A stretch of 64,000 bases of DNA from assembly GCF_014193845.1 (NCBI RefSeq), contig NZ_JACHZX010000001.1, forward strand, positions 372,001 to 436,000, in the 5' to 3' direction. Positions 54,229 through 62,975 of this stretch are shown one piece after another. The stretch's first letter is position 1; every line of letters begins with the position of its first letter. The notes beneath the pieces were generated by a model. That model did not search any database. It was not told the DNA's origin and saw nothing but the letters and a program-made list of their open reading frames with translations. Source of the DNA: Sphingomonas sp. BK345 (GTDB lineage: Bacteria; Pseudomonadota; Alphaproteobacteria; Sphingomonadales; Sphingomonadaceae). The position numbers were made by a program, and so were the translations under genes.

Positions 54229-55257
54229 ATGCTGCCGGGCGCAGGCGAAACGGGACTGGAACGGCAGATGATAACGGATGAGCGATCGCTCCGGCTGGCG
54301 GCACGGACGATACCGACTCCAACCTCGATCAGCGTGGAGGCTCGCGCCGCGCTGGAGCAGCTCATCGGGACGGACGGCGTGCCGCTCAACGGGTTGTTCG
54401 AGCTGCCGGCGCACGACGACGTCGCGGGTTGGGAGAAGGTCAAAGCGGCGGTGGACGCCAATTACGCGCGCCTGCTCGCAGCCGCATCCGACATGCCCGG
54501 AGCGATCGTGGCGACGACCCGGTTCGAGGGTGCACTGGTCCACGTCGCCACGCCAGCGGATGTGATCGCGAGCGACGCGGTCTATTTGGAGCTACACGGC
54601 GGCGCCCTGGTCTTCGGTGGGGGCGATGCCTGTCGCCACGGCGCGCGCGTGCAGGCCGATCAGCTCGGCGTGACGGTGTGGAGCATCGACTATCGCCTGC
54701 CACCCGAGCATCGCTATCCGGCGGCGCTCGACGACTGTTTGGCGGTCTATCGCGCGGCGCAGGAGCGTCACCCTGCCCGTCGTATCTTCGTCGGAGGTCG
54801 CTCGGCGGGGGGCAATCTGGCGGCCGCGATGCTGTTGCGCGCGAGGGACGAAGGCCTGTCGATGCCCGCCGCGCTGGTGCTGCTGTCGCCCGAGGTCGAC
54901 CTGACGGAGAGCGGCGACAGCTTCGCCGTCAACGCCGGGGTCGATGTCATGCTGCCGGGTTCGCTGATGGCGAATAACCTTCTGTATGCCGGCGGCGTCG
55001 ACCTGGCCCATCCCTATCTCTCCTCGCTGTTCGGCGACCTCACCGGCTTCCCGCCCACGCTGCTTCTGACCGGTACGCGCGACCTGTTCCTGTCGAACAC
55101 GGTGCGCATGGACCGCCGGCTGCTCGCCGCGCAGGTGCCCGCCGAGCTCCACGTGTTCGAGGCGATGCCGCACGGTGGCTTCGGCGGAACGCCCGAGGAT
55201 CGAGACGCCGCGCGCGAGGTCACCCGCTTCGTGCACGATCGGCTCTCGCGCATCTAA
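54229..55257 (+). CDS. Alpha/beta hydrolase of the hormone-sensitive-lipase type
   Basis: 342 residues (329 if the ATG at 54268 is used). HSL signature: YLELHGGALVFGGGDACRHG with the oxyanion HGG, YRLPPEHRYPAALDDCLAVY, nucleophile in GGRSAGGNLAAAMLLRARDE (GRSAGG for the usual GDSAGG), Asp in LTGTRDLFLS and His in MPHGGFGGTPED. No signal peptide. It likely hydrolyses short-chain esters or lactones. It starts about 55 bp after the aspartyl protease and may be the last gene of that operon; the TetR gene converges on it. Confidence 0.88.
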   Translation: MLPGAGETGLERQMITDERSLRLAARTIPTPTSISVEARAALEQLIGTDGVPLNGLFELPAHDDVAGWEKVKAAVDANYARLLAAASDMPGAIVATTRFEGALVHVATPADVIASDAVYLELHGGALVFGGGDACRHGARVQADQLGVTVWSIDYRLPPEHRYPAALDDCLAVYRAAQERHPARRIFVGGRSAGGNLAAAMLLRARDEGLSMPAALVLLSPEVDLTESGDSFAVNAGVDVMLPGSLMANNLLYAGGVDLAHPYLSSLFGDLTGFPPTLLLTGTRDLFLSNTVRMDRRLLAAQVPAELHVFEAMPHGGFGGTPEDRDAAREVTRFVHDRLSRI

Positions 55258-55285
55258 TTCGTCCGCCTGCGCTGCCGAAGAAAAG

Positions 55286-55906
55286 TCACTGTTTGCGTCG
55301 ATTGCCGCCATGTTGCGGGTCGCTGAAGCCTGCCACGAGCGTCGCAGCGATCGCCTGCGCGGCCAAGGCGAGCTCCTCGTCGGCGATCTCACCCGCGGTC
55401 CAGAACGACAAAACGCCGCGGAAGCCGAGCGCGAGTTGGACCGACAGTTCCGCCACGTCCCGACTCCGGTCGCCTGAGCTCGGCGCCTCCTCAACCTGTG
55501 TCGCCAGCGCCCACAAGGCGGTCGAATGCGCCAGCACCTGCCCCGGGGATGGTCCGGCCGTACCGATCCAGCTCATCACCGCACGATTGACCTCCGGCTG
55601 CTCGAGCATCACCGCCACCGCCAGCTCGACCGCCAATCGCACCCGCGCCATGAGATCGCGCGGCGCCGGCGCCGCTTCGAACCGTGCGATCATCGCGTCA
55701 ATGCGGCGTGCGGACAGAGCGTGCATGATCGCGGCCTTGCCGCCGAACTGATTGAACGGCGTGACGAAGCTGACCCCGGCTTCGGTTGCGAGGTCGCGCA
55801 TAGAATAGGTCGCGCGACCATCGCGCAGCAGCCTCTCCGCCGCATCGAGCACGCGCTGACGTACAGGTTCGCCCCTGCTGATCTTGCCTGGCTTGTCGTC
55901 GGTCAT
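55286..55906 (-). CDS. TetR-family transcriptional regulator
   Basis: 206 residues. The helix-turn-helix is RQRVLDAAERLLRDGRATYS, MRDLATEAGVSFVTPFNQFG, GKAAIMHALSARRIDAMIAR; the ligand-binding half is all-helical. Divergent from the SDR at 55956 with only 49 bp between the starts, so it very likely controls that gene and itself through the palindrome at 55917. Confidence 0.9.
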   Translation of the reverse strand: MTDDKPGKISRGEPVRQRVLDAAERLLRDGRATYSMRDLATEAGVSFVTPFNQFGGKAAIMHALSARRIDAMIARFEAAPAPRDLMARVRLAVELAVAVMLEQPEVNRAVMSWIGTAGPSPGQVLAHSTALWALATQVEEAPSSGDRSRDVAELSVQLALGFRGVLSFWTAGEIADEELALAAQAIAATLVAGFSDPQHGGNRRKQ

Positions 55907-55916
55907 CAGCTAACTA

Positions 55917-55926
55917 TATCATGATA
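55917..55926. promoter_or_regulatory. Candidate TetR operator TATCATGATA
   Basis: A perfect 10-bp palindrome within the 49-bp gap between the divergent tetR-like and SDR genes. The flanks (ATATCATGATACAC and CCATCATAG) give weaker extended symmetry. Its position would block both promoters. Confidence 0.5.
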
Positions 55927-55955
55927 CACTTGATTGCCATCATAGGAGATAGCTC

Positions 55956-56801
55956 ATGCCCCACGAGGTTCCAAAAACCTTCCTCATCACCGGCGTCAGT
56001 TCCGGTCTTGGCCGCGCCTTTGCCGCCGGTGCTCTCGCCGCCGGCCATCGCGTCATCGGAACGGTGCGCAAGCAGGACGACGCCGACACGTTCGCCGCGC
56101 AGGATGCCGGGCGGGCTCACCCGCTCCTTCTCGACGTGACCGACTATGCGCGCATCCCGGATGCGGTAGCCGCGGCCATCGCGCGGGTCGGCCACATCGA
56201 CGTGCTCGTCAACAACGCCGGTTATGGCCACGAAGGCGCACTCGAGGAATCGTCGATCGACGAGCTTCATCGCCAGTTCGCTGCCAACGTATACGGCCCC
56301 GTCGCGATGATGAAGGCGGTCTTGCCGGGCATGCGTCAGCGCCGCCGCGGTCACATCGTCAACGTCACCTCCATGGGCGGCTTCATCACCATGCCCGGGA
56401 TCAGCTTCTACTGCGGCAGCAAGTTCGCGCTCGAAGGCATCTCCGAGGCACTTGGCAAAGAGGTCGCCGATCTTGGCATCCGCGTCACCTCGCTAGCACC
56501 GGGGCAGTTCCGCACAGACTGGGCGGGCCGTTCGATGGAGCGCACCCCCCGCAGCATCGGCGATTACGACGATGTCATCGACCCGGTCCGCGCCGCAAGA
56601 GAGGCGAAGAGCGGTCATCAACCCGGCGATCCTACGAGAGCGGCACAGGCGCTGCTCACACTGATAGATGCGGAGACACCTCCCACACGGCTCTTTCTCG
56701 GCGACGATGCTCTCCAGCTTGTCGGCAAGAAAATCGACGGCATGCGAGAAGAGATCGCACGCTGGGAGCCGCTGTCCCGATCAACAGCGTTTTCTTCGTA
56801 G
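55956..56801 (+). CDS. SDR family oxidoreductase under TetR control
   Basis: 281 residues. Cofactor motif FLITGVSSGLGRAFA, LDVTDYARIPDAV, LVNNAGYGHEGALEE, and catalytic YCGSKFALEGISEALGKEV, then LAPGQFRTDWAG. It resembles the SDR at 43625, including the gap pattern and a late GHQPGDPTRAAQALL segment (GHQAGDPDKAVAVIL there), so the two are probably old paralogues. AGGAG lies 8 bases before the ATG. The substrate is unknown. Confidence 0.9.
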   Translation: MPHEVPKTFLITGVSSGLGRAFAAGALAAGHRVIGTVRKQDDADTFAAQDAGRAHPLLLDVTDYARIPDAVAAAIARVGHIDVLVNNAGYGHEGALEESSIDELHRQFAANVYGPVAMMKAVLPGMRQRRRGHIVNVTSMGGFITMPGISFYCGSKFALEGISEALGKEVADLGIRVTSLAPGQFRTDWAGRSMERTPRSIGDYDDVIDPVRAAREAKSGHQPGDPTRAAQALLTLIDAETPPTRLFLGDDALQLVGKKIDGMREEIARWEPLSRSTAFSS

Positions 56802-56832
56802 CGGAGATGAGGAGTATGCGGCGAGGTGTATG

Positions 56833-56892
56833 GACCCAACAACGGTCATTCCGAAGGTTCTGATTGCTTCCCAACTCTCGCCATTCGTTCAT
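56833..56892 (+). repeat. Dispersed intergenic repeat, copy 10
   Basis: GACCCAACAACGGTCATTCC through CAACTCTCGCCATTCGTTCA. The opposite strand starts MNEWRELGSNQNLRND. It lies about 30 bp after the SDR stop; its middle nearly matches copy 8. Confidence 0.75.
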
Positions 56893-56940
56893 GTCGATGC
56901 GGCGCCTAAGCTGACACCCAGGGCAGCCGTACCCTCTCCC

Positions 56941-57095
56941 TCAATCACCAACTCGGGTTGCGGCGGCGACCGTTGCGGCAAGCGCGTCCTCAGCCCTCTG
57001 CCTCAAGGCAGGGTTGGTGGAACACAGATCCCGACGCATCCCTCGGGCGCTCGACTCACGACAGAGGCAATCAACGCCAGCTGTTCCGCCGTCAT
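56941..57095 (-). pseudogene. Small hypothetical protein gene with a frameshift
   Basis: From an ATG at 57095 the frame reads MTAEQLALIASVVSRAP; a neighbouring frame then continues MRRDLCSTNPALRQRAEDAL and AATVAAA to a stop at 56941. Joined, they give a helical protein of about 50 residues of a type often left as hypothetical in this group. One frame change separates the parts. The identification is by pattern only. Confidence 0.4.
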
Positions 57096-57180
57096 GCCGT
57101 CCGCTCCCCTTGTTCTCGTGCTCGCTGACCCATAGTCCGACCCGCGGCTCGAAGCCGCGCATTGCAGACGCTGGGAACGT

Positions 57181-59190
57181 TTAGCCGTTGAGCCGGCCGG
57201 GCCACGCGGATCTGCGCACGCGCGTGTCCGTCTCGTTCGCCTCCTCGGCACTCGGACTAACCAGAGTGAGGCCGACTTGCGCTGACAGGGCCTCCGGCAG
57301 CGTCGGTGCGGTCACGTCGTCGATCTCGAACCTGTCTCGTCCCAGCTCCTTGGCCCGGTACAGCGCCCGATCCGCCCTCGCGATGACCGTATGAAGCGGC
57401 TCTCCGTCGGCCGACGACGTGAGGCCGGCGCTGAAGCGCACCTGCATCCCCGACACCTTGGTCTCGACCTGCTCAGGGAGCCTGCTGCGGATTCCCTCGA
57501 GAACTTCCAGCGCGTGGGCTGCAGACCGGTGCCGGAAAACCATGACGAACTCCTCGCCTCCCCACCGTGCGACAACGTCATCCTGGCCGGCGCTCGAGGC
57601 TAGCAGCGCGGCGAAGTGCTTGAGCACCTCGTCGCCGACATTGTGCCCGTACCTGTCGTTTATGGCCTTGAAGTGGTCCACATCGAGCAGAGCCACGGTG
57701 GAAGCGGCGCCGAACCCCTCCCGATGCAGCAAGCCTCGCTCGCGACCGGTGAGGCATCGGCGGTTCAGCAAGCCGGTAAGCGGATCTGTATCTGCGGCGC
57801 GCGACAGCTTACGCCTGTGGCTGACGCCCATGACGAGCATCGTTCCCAGCATGACGAGGCCCGCTGCCGCCGACCAGGCGAGTTGCCGATAGCGCTGCGC
57901 CTGCTCGCTCTCGCGTTCACGTGAGAAGCGGAGGCTACGGGCCAGTTCCTCCGTGCGCGCTGCCGACCTGTCGGCCTCGAAGCTCGCGCGCAGCACAGCG
58001 GTCTGCCTCGACCGCTCGTAGGCGGACCTTCGCTCGTCCAGACGTACGGAACGTTCCAGGTCCCGATAGGCGCCTTCCGTCCTGCCCATGGCTCGGTTCA
58101 CGTCCGCGCGAAGCCGATAGGCCTGCGGCGCCGAGGCGAAGGAGGAGAGCCGGTCCGCGTCCTCGAGCAGATGGTCGAGCAGTTCGAGCGCGCGGGCGTA
58201 CCGTCCCGACATCCACTCCATCTTGGCCCTGAGAAGCTGCGCCTGCGCGCTGGCCGGCTCATTCGACGCGTCAAAGACGGCCTGGGCTTGACGGCAGAGC
58301 GGTTCCGCGGCCGGCAGACGGCGGAGCTCGATCAACGCGGCGCAGGTCTGGAGATCGATGTAGGCGGAGCCGACCGGATCGCTCGTCCGGGGGGACCGCA
58401 CCCTTGATCGATCGAAGTCGGCGAGCGCAGTCGCGTACGCACCCCGAGTGAGATTGAACAGGCCCCTGAAGTACAGATCGTTGGCCAGCGCGACCTTCCG
58501 GTCATGCGTCCTATCCCAGGCGATCACCTCCTCGATGAGAGCGATCGCCTGAAGATGGTCGCCCGCCGCGTTCAAGACCCTGGCCAACTTCTCGGTTGCT
58601 ATCAGGTGCGGCAGCTCGCGGCCCGGCCGCTTTGTGAGCCGGTAGGCCGAGGCGAGGAGAGACACTGCCCGCTCCGGGGCGCCCGATAGGCGCCGAGCCT
58701 CTCCGCGAGCGATCTGGAGACAGGCGATCGACACGATGTCGGGAGCCTTACGATCAAGGGCGGATATAAGCGAAGAGGCCTCGCGATCGACTTGCTCGAT
58801 CTTCAACCCGTTCATCGCGGCGCGGGTCAGCAGCTCGACGCGAAGCTGCAGGTCGACGGACGATACGCCGTCGATCACCTGTCGGACGGTACTCCTCGCC
58901 CTGGCAGGCTGGGACAGGGTGTCGTACGCCTCCGCCCGCGCTGCCATGCGCCAGCCCCAAGCGAGATCGCCGTCCGTTCGCAGCGGATCGCCTCTGGTGG
59001 AGAGAAGGAGCGCGGGTGGGTCGCGCCCCGCGTCATCCGCCAGCGTCTGCAGCCCAGGCGTCGGCGCGCGCATGCATCCGGCCCGCGCCTCTCCCAGGCC
59101 AAGAACGCAGGTCAGGGGAAGAAGCGCGGCGACCGCCGACCTCCGCCAGAACCGGCCGTGATCCTCAAGAAGACGAAGACTCGCCCGCAT
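57181..59190 (-). CDS. Diguanylate cyclase with periplasmic TPR-like sensor region
   Basis: 669 residues. Signal sequence (RRSAVAALLPLTCVLGLGEA), a long helical-repeat region (about 60-420: ALANDLYFRGLFNLTRGAYA, AQAQLLRAKMEWMSGRYARA, and similar helix pairs) resembling TPRs, a coiled segment, one TM helix (LAWSAAAGLVMLGTMLVMGV) and a C-terminal GGDEF domain with DTDPLTGLLNRR and WGGEEFVMVF. Active as a cyclase by motif; no RxxD I-site. I chose the ATG at 59190 (GAGG upstream, signal sequence follows). Likely senses a periplasmic ligand or protein. Confidence 0.9.
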   Translation of the reverse strand: MRASLRLLEDHGRFWRRSAVAALLPLTCVLGLGEARAGCMRAPTPGLQTLADDAGRDPPALLLSTRGDPLRTDGDLAWGWRMAARAEAYDTLSQPARARSTVRQVIDGVSSVDLQLRVELLTRAAMNGLKIEQVDREASSLISALDRKAPDIVSIACLQIARGEARRLSGAPERAVSLLASAYRLTKRPGRELPHLIATEKLARVLNAAGDHLQAIALIEEVIAWDRTHDRKVALANDLYFRGLFNLTRGAYATALADFDRSRVRSPRTSDPVGSAYIDLQTCAALIELRRLPAAEPLCRQAQAVFDASNEPASAQAQLLRAKMEWMSGRYARALELLDHLLEDADRLSSFASAPQAYRLRADVNRAMGRTEGAYRDLERSVRLDERRSAYERSRQTAVLRASFEADRSAARTEELARSLRFSRERESEQAQRYRQLAWSAAAGLVMLGTMLVMGVSHRRKLSRAADTDPLTGLLNRRCLTGRERGLLHREGFGAASTVALLDVDHFKAINDRYGHNVGDEVLKHFAALLASSAGQDDVVARWGGEEFVMVFRHRSAAHALEVLEGIRSRLPEQVETKVSGMQVRFSAGLTSSADGEPLHTVIARADRALYRAKELGRDRFEIDDVTAPTLPEALSAQVGLTLVSPSAEEANETDTRVRRSAWPGRLNG

Positions 59191-59384
59191 TCGCCGATCC
59201 TCGAGCGTAGCCGCCCGCTTTAGCCGAGGCGAACTAAGGTTTGGTGAACCGGCCAACACCCTAGCCAACGCGATCGCGGGATGGCCAGAGCGAGGCGACG
59301 GCCCTGCCCCGCATGTGACAAGAAAATGGGCGCTCATCGGTCGAACTATTGCTGAGCACACGTACGACCTCGTGCTACCTTGGT

Positions 59385-60731
59385 TTAGCCGGACACAGAG
59401 CGCGAGTACGTCTCCGCACTGTCGCTGAGAATGGTCAGTCGACCATCAAGCCGATCGAACCCAAGACCTACGTTGTCTATCTCCGCCGCCACAATCTCCG
59501 TCTGTTGCCGAATGGCGGCTATGGTGATGGACATCGTCTCTGCTGCTAGTGCGGTCTCGTCGACCGCTGCGGTGATTGCGGTGACGGTCTGAGCCTGCGC
59601 ATTCATCGTGCGCCGGATGCGATCGGCGCCCTCCTGTACCTCGGCCACCGTCGTTTTGATGCCGGCGTTCACATCCACCGTAGCCTCGGTAGCCGACTGT
59701 ATGGAGGCGATCTTAGCTGTTATTTCGTCGGTAGCGCGCGCGGTCTGGCCGGCAAGGCTCTTCACCTCTTGTGCGACGACGGCGAAGCCTCGCCCGGCAT
59801 CTCCGGCGCGGGCGGCCTCGATGGTCGCGTTGAGGGCAAGCAGATTGGTCTGGCCGGCGATGTCCCGGATCAAGCCGAGGATCGATGCGATCGACCTAGC
59901 GTGTCCACTCAGCGCCTCGGACGTCTCCACCGCGCTGGTCGCTTGGCTGCTTGCCCGATTGGCGACTGCCGCCGCGCCGTCCACCTCGGTCTGTACCTCC
60001 CTTATCGCCAGTATGAGGCCGGCGGCAGTGCGCGCAGCGTCGCGCATCGCGACCGCGGACTGCTCGGCCGCTGCGGCGACCTCGCTCGCCTGCACCAGCA
60101 TCCCTCGCGTGGCGCTCGCGGTCGCCGTCGTCTGTTCGCGCAGAGCAGAGCCATCACTGACGCTGCCGCTGACGAGCGATGAGATGCCGTCGCGGAACCT
60201 CTCAGCCGTCGTGTGGCGCTGCCGCTGCGCAGCGGCGTCGACTTGAGAGGCATGGACCGTCGCGAGTACGTCGCAGTGGAGAGCCTGCAGGCGAAGAAAG
60301 AGGCGGTTGATAGCAGTCCGCTCCTCTTTCGAGCAGTTGTACTCCTCCGTCATCAGCTCGACGCACAGGGCGATCGTGCCGCTTCTGAGCGCCAGGACGG
60401 CAGTCAGGGGCACCCCAGCATTGAAGGCGGTGATCATCCACTCCGCACTTAACGAAGACCAGCAACCCTCTTTGAGGTCGCAGAGCATGTCGCGGACGAT
60501 CTCGTTAAATGACGCAATGTGCTGGTCACGCGCCATGTAGGCAACTTGCGGCACCAGACGGTACCATCCATCGAGCTCCGCTTCTGCGACCCGGTGCGCA
60601 TGCGGCTGCAAAATGGTCCAGATATGGTGGCCAAGCAGATCGTCTGCTTCGGAAAAGCCGAATAGCTGAAGCTTCTTGGTGAGGTGAAGCTCACCAAGTT
60701 CGACCTCACCGATGTCGCGCAGGCTGTCCAT
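59385..60731 (-). CDS. Soluble methyl-accepting chemotaxis-type protein with globin-like sensor lacking the haem His
   Basis: 448 residues, no TM helices. The N-terminal ~170 residues are all-helical and align by pattern with globin-coupled sensors ([40 protein letters not shown]), but at the position of the HemAT proximal His the segment reads [10 protein letters not shown]. The C-terminal signalling hairpin is typical: [40 protein letters not shown]. No che genes adjoin it. It may signal to CheA or to a c-di-GMP enzyme; the diguanylate cyclase gene is the next gene downstream. Confidence 0.85.
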   Translation of the reverse strand: MDSLRDIGEVELGELHLTKKLQLFGFSEADDLLGHHIWTILQPHAHRVAEAELDGWYRLVPQVAYMARDQHIASFNEIVRDMLCDLKEGCWSSLSAEWMITAFNAGVPLTAVLALRSGTIALCVELMTEEYNCSKEERTAINRLFLRLQALHCDVLATVHASQVDAAAQRQRHTTAERFRDGISSLVSGSVSDGSALREQTTATASATRGMLVQASEVAAAAEQSAVAMRDAARTAAGLILAIREVQTEVDGAAAVANRASSQATSAVETSEALSGHARSIASILGLIRDIAGQTNLLALNATIEAARAGDAGRGFAVVAQEVKSLAGQTARATDEITAKIASIQSATEATVDVNAGIKTTVAEVQEGADRIRRTMNAQAQTVTAITAAVDETALAAETMSITIAAIRQQTEIVAAEIDNVGLGFDRLDGRLTILSDSAETYSRSVSG

Positions 60732-61266
60732 CGCGACTTGCTAAAGCGCCACGGTTAAGGCGGCGTTAGCATCAGCACCGCCGCCGCACAACGTTCCTGA
60801 CCCGAATCGAATGTCAATCGCTGCTTGGCAATGCACCGGCCGCTGGGTGGTGAGAGGCTCAGGGTCAGGAACCCAGTTGGCGTCGCAAGCTTGGGCGGGC
60901 GATGCTCCCCTCCTGTCTCGTGACCCGGCCCAGAAGCGGCCGGTGTCGGCGCCCCACCCGCCTCCCAACTCCGGCCATTCGTCATCTTGGTGCCCGGTTC
61001 TTCTGAGCGTTCCGCAGAGCGCCGGTCCGGCCTTTTAGGCAGAATAGCCGGATGTCCGCATGCGAGCGCTCAGGTCGTCTTTGAGCGCCTTCGTTCATCC
61101 GGGAGGCTGGAGCAGCTGGTCACCCGCTGTTTCTTCTTACGGGCCCACCCAGGGGCGCTTGATCACAGTCAATTTCATCAATCCCTGCCGAGACTTCTCC
61201 AACAGCTTAGGTAGGAAAGGCGATGCGACGTCGCTCCACCTGTGCGGAGCTGTTGGGAGAAGGCGG
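60732..61266. other. 535-bp intergenic region with repeat copy 11
   Basis: No gene seen. It holds the extended repeat (60922-61070). The last ~80 bp before the PRC-barrel gene should contain its promoter. Confidence 0.5.
60922..61070 (+). repeat. Dispersed intergenic repeat, copy 11 (extended form)
   Basis: The core GGCCCAGAAGCGGCCGGTGT ... CAACTCCGGCCATTCGTCAT is followed by GTTCCGCAGAGCGCCGGTCC and GGCAGAATAGCCGGATGTCC, an extension closely like that of copy 4. Confidence 0.7.
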
Positions 61267-61812
61267 ATGGCGGATACGGCTGGTTGGGTAGCGCTAGTCG
61301 CGACCTGCGTGGCAGCGCTCATGACCGCCGCCAACCTCGGCGCCCGCGTCACAGGTTGGGGCTTCGTCGTTTTCACGATCGGCGCGGTCAGCTGGATCGT
61401 CGTCGGGCTAACGTCCGGCCAGCAGCAGCTCCTCTATTCGAACCTGTTCCTCGGCATCGTCGACCTGTTCGGCATCTGGCGATGGTTGGGCCGCCGTGCG
61501 CGCATCAGCGATGCGACGCGGGCGGAGGAGAGACGGAGCACCAAGCTGTCCGGCGAAGCGCTGTTCTCGGTGGCGTCGCTCGACGGTCTTCCTGTTAGAG
61601 CGGCCGACGGCTCGGTGGCAGGCCACGCGGTCGACGCCCTGGCCGGCTGCGGCGGGGGCGGAGTCGAATATCTGGTCATTCGCATCGGCGGCTTCGGCGG
61701 AATTGCGGAAACCCTCCACCGTCTTCCATGGTCCAACGTTTCGGTCCGCGATGGCGAAGTGCACACTGCGCGGCGGCCGGAGGAGTTCCAGGAGCTCGCC
61801 GTGGTAGTTTAG
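61267..61812 (+). CDS. PRC-barrel membrane protein
   Basis: 181 residues: three hydrophobic segments (TAGWVALVATCVAALMTAAN, GWGFVVFTIGAVSWIVVGLT, LLYSNLFLGIVDLFGIWRWL) followed by a cytoplasmic PRC-barrel (LSGEALFSVASLDGLPVRAA, GVEYLVIRIGGFGGIAETLH, RLPWSNVSVRDGEVHTA). PRC-barrels bind partner proteins or RNA; this combination is found in uncharacterised proteobacterial proteins. GAGAAGG precedes the ATG. A truncated copy of its 3' end lies at 18421. The gene is flanked on both sides by members of the dispersed repeat (60922 and 61991). Confidence 0.82.
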   Translation: MADTAGWVALVATCVAALMTAANLGARVTGWGFVVFTIGAVSWIVVGLTSGQQQLLYSNLFLGIVDLFGIWRWLGRRARISDATRAEERRSTKLSGEALFSVASLDGLPVRAADGSVAGHAVDALAGCGGGGVEYLVIRIGGFGGIAETLHRLPWSNVSVRDGEVHTARRPEEFQELAVVV

Positions 61813-61990
61813 TAGCGACGGCTGGGTTCCCGCGGACGCATCGCGATTGCCGCGCATGCGTCCTCACCGTGCGACTGTGAAGGGAACCAACGAGCGCGCT
61901 CGGTTTGTTCCGAGTAGCGGCACGGTTCTGACGCCACCTATGCCGGCCTCAGGGTGCGAGGCGGGGGGGGTGACCGATCCACGGGATAAG
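61813..61990. repeat. Duplicated intergenic segment shared with 18499-18717
   Basis: Partner of the segment after the PRC-barrel fragment at 18421. Shared blocks CGCGCATGCGTC, GCGCTCGG...GTTCCGAGTAGCGGC and CTGACGCCAC occur in the same order. Confidence 0.6.
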
Positions 61991-62050
61991 GTCCCAGAAG
62001 CAGACGTCCTCGGCCCTTTCCCAGCTTTTCAGCTTGGGCTTTTCGTTCTT
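61991..62050 (+). repeat. Dispersed intergenic repeat, copy 12 (degenerate)
   Basis: GTCCCAGAAGCAGACGTCCT ... CTTGGGCTTTTCGTTCTTCC. The first part is well kept, the second is poor; placed by its position in the duplicated segment. Confidence 0.5.
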
Positions 62051-62113
62051 CCCTCGTGACGACCGCGTTTGGCGCCCGAACCCGCTAACTCAGATGTCGC
62101 GATGGGCGAGAGT

Positions 62114-62650
62114 TTATGACGCGGGCTGTCCAGGCACGAGTTTTGCGCCGGATGAGCTGTGAACGGCTTCTGGAGAAAGCTCAGGCACGGGATGAGCGGC
62201 GGCGTTACGTCGAACCGTAGATGCCACTCCGGATTCCTCGTTATACAGAACCAGGATTGTAGCGATCGGTGCGGCGGTGAGGATCAGCAGGAAAAGGCCG
62301 ATCAGCCACTCGCTGGTATCTAGTGGATGCGAGAAGCTACCATTGGGCTGCATCGACGGGTAAGGTCGCATCGGGCGCCTGCCGGCTTTCCTGTGGTGAA
62401 ACGGGCGGTGCGCGGTCGACTGGTGGGCAGACGGCCTGATGCGCGAACGATCATAAGCGGCGCGTGCTTCCCTCTTCCCCAAGACGGCATACGCCTCGTT
62501 GATTTCTTTCGCACGAGCAGAAACATCCGCACCGTGATTGGCATCGGGGTGATATTGACGGAGTAGCGCTTTCCACGCAGCATGAATAGCGTCGCGATTT
62601 GCCGTCGAGGGTACCCCTAGGACCGAATAATAGTCGGGTGAGAGAGCCAT
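62114..62650 (-). CDS. Membrane-anchored J-domain protein
   Basis: 178 residues. An N-terminal J-domain (DYYSVLGVPSTANRDAIHAA, WKALLRQYHPDANHG with the HPD tripeptide near 34, then EINEAYAVLGKREARAAYDR), a basic low-complexity linker, one TM helix (EWLIGLFLLILTAAPIATIL) and a short periplasmic-like tail. It should stimulate DnaK ATPase at the membrane. No DnaK or GrpE gene is in the window. Its start is followed by about 325 bp of sequence with no gene before the next CDS. Confidence 0.88.
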   Translation of the reverse strand: MALSPDYYSVLGVPSTANRDAIHAAWKALLRQYHPDANHGADVSARAKEINEAYAVLGKREARAAYDRSRIRPSAHQSTAHRPFHHRKAGRRPMRPYPSMQPNGSFSHPLDTSEWLIGLFLLILTAAPIATILVLYNEESGVASTVRRNAAAHPVPELSPEAVHSSSGAKLVPGQPAS

Positions 62651-62975
62651 CTAGCCGTTACCTACGGCGAATACGCGAGAAAGGAAAGTCCGACTACCGC
62701 GTGATCTTAACCGGGCCTTCCTCGGTGGCTCGAAGGGCGGCTTTAGGCGCCAAAAACCAGGTGGCTACCCTTCGTATCCGCAACATCGTGCTTTCGGTGA
62801 CGCCACGCTGCCTCCCGGCGCTGACCGACACCGGGCCGTTCAGCTCACCCGCTCGCCTTCTCCTTTGGTCAATCGTTGAGGTGCGGCTCTCAACTTCTAC
62901 AGGAGGTCATGCCCTCGTATCCCGTCCCGCTCCACCCCACGTTGGGCCTGCACAGTCGACGCAGGAGCTTGCCCC
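62651..62975. other. 325-bp intergenic region before the ABM-carotenoid oxygenase pair
   Basis: No gene seen. Divergent promoters for the J-domain gene (left) and the monooxygenase gene (right) should lie here. No clear operator or repeat was recognised. Confidence 0.45.
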
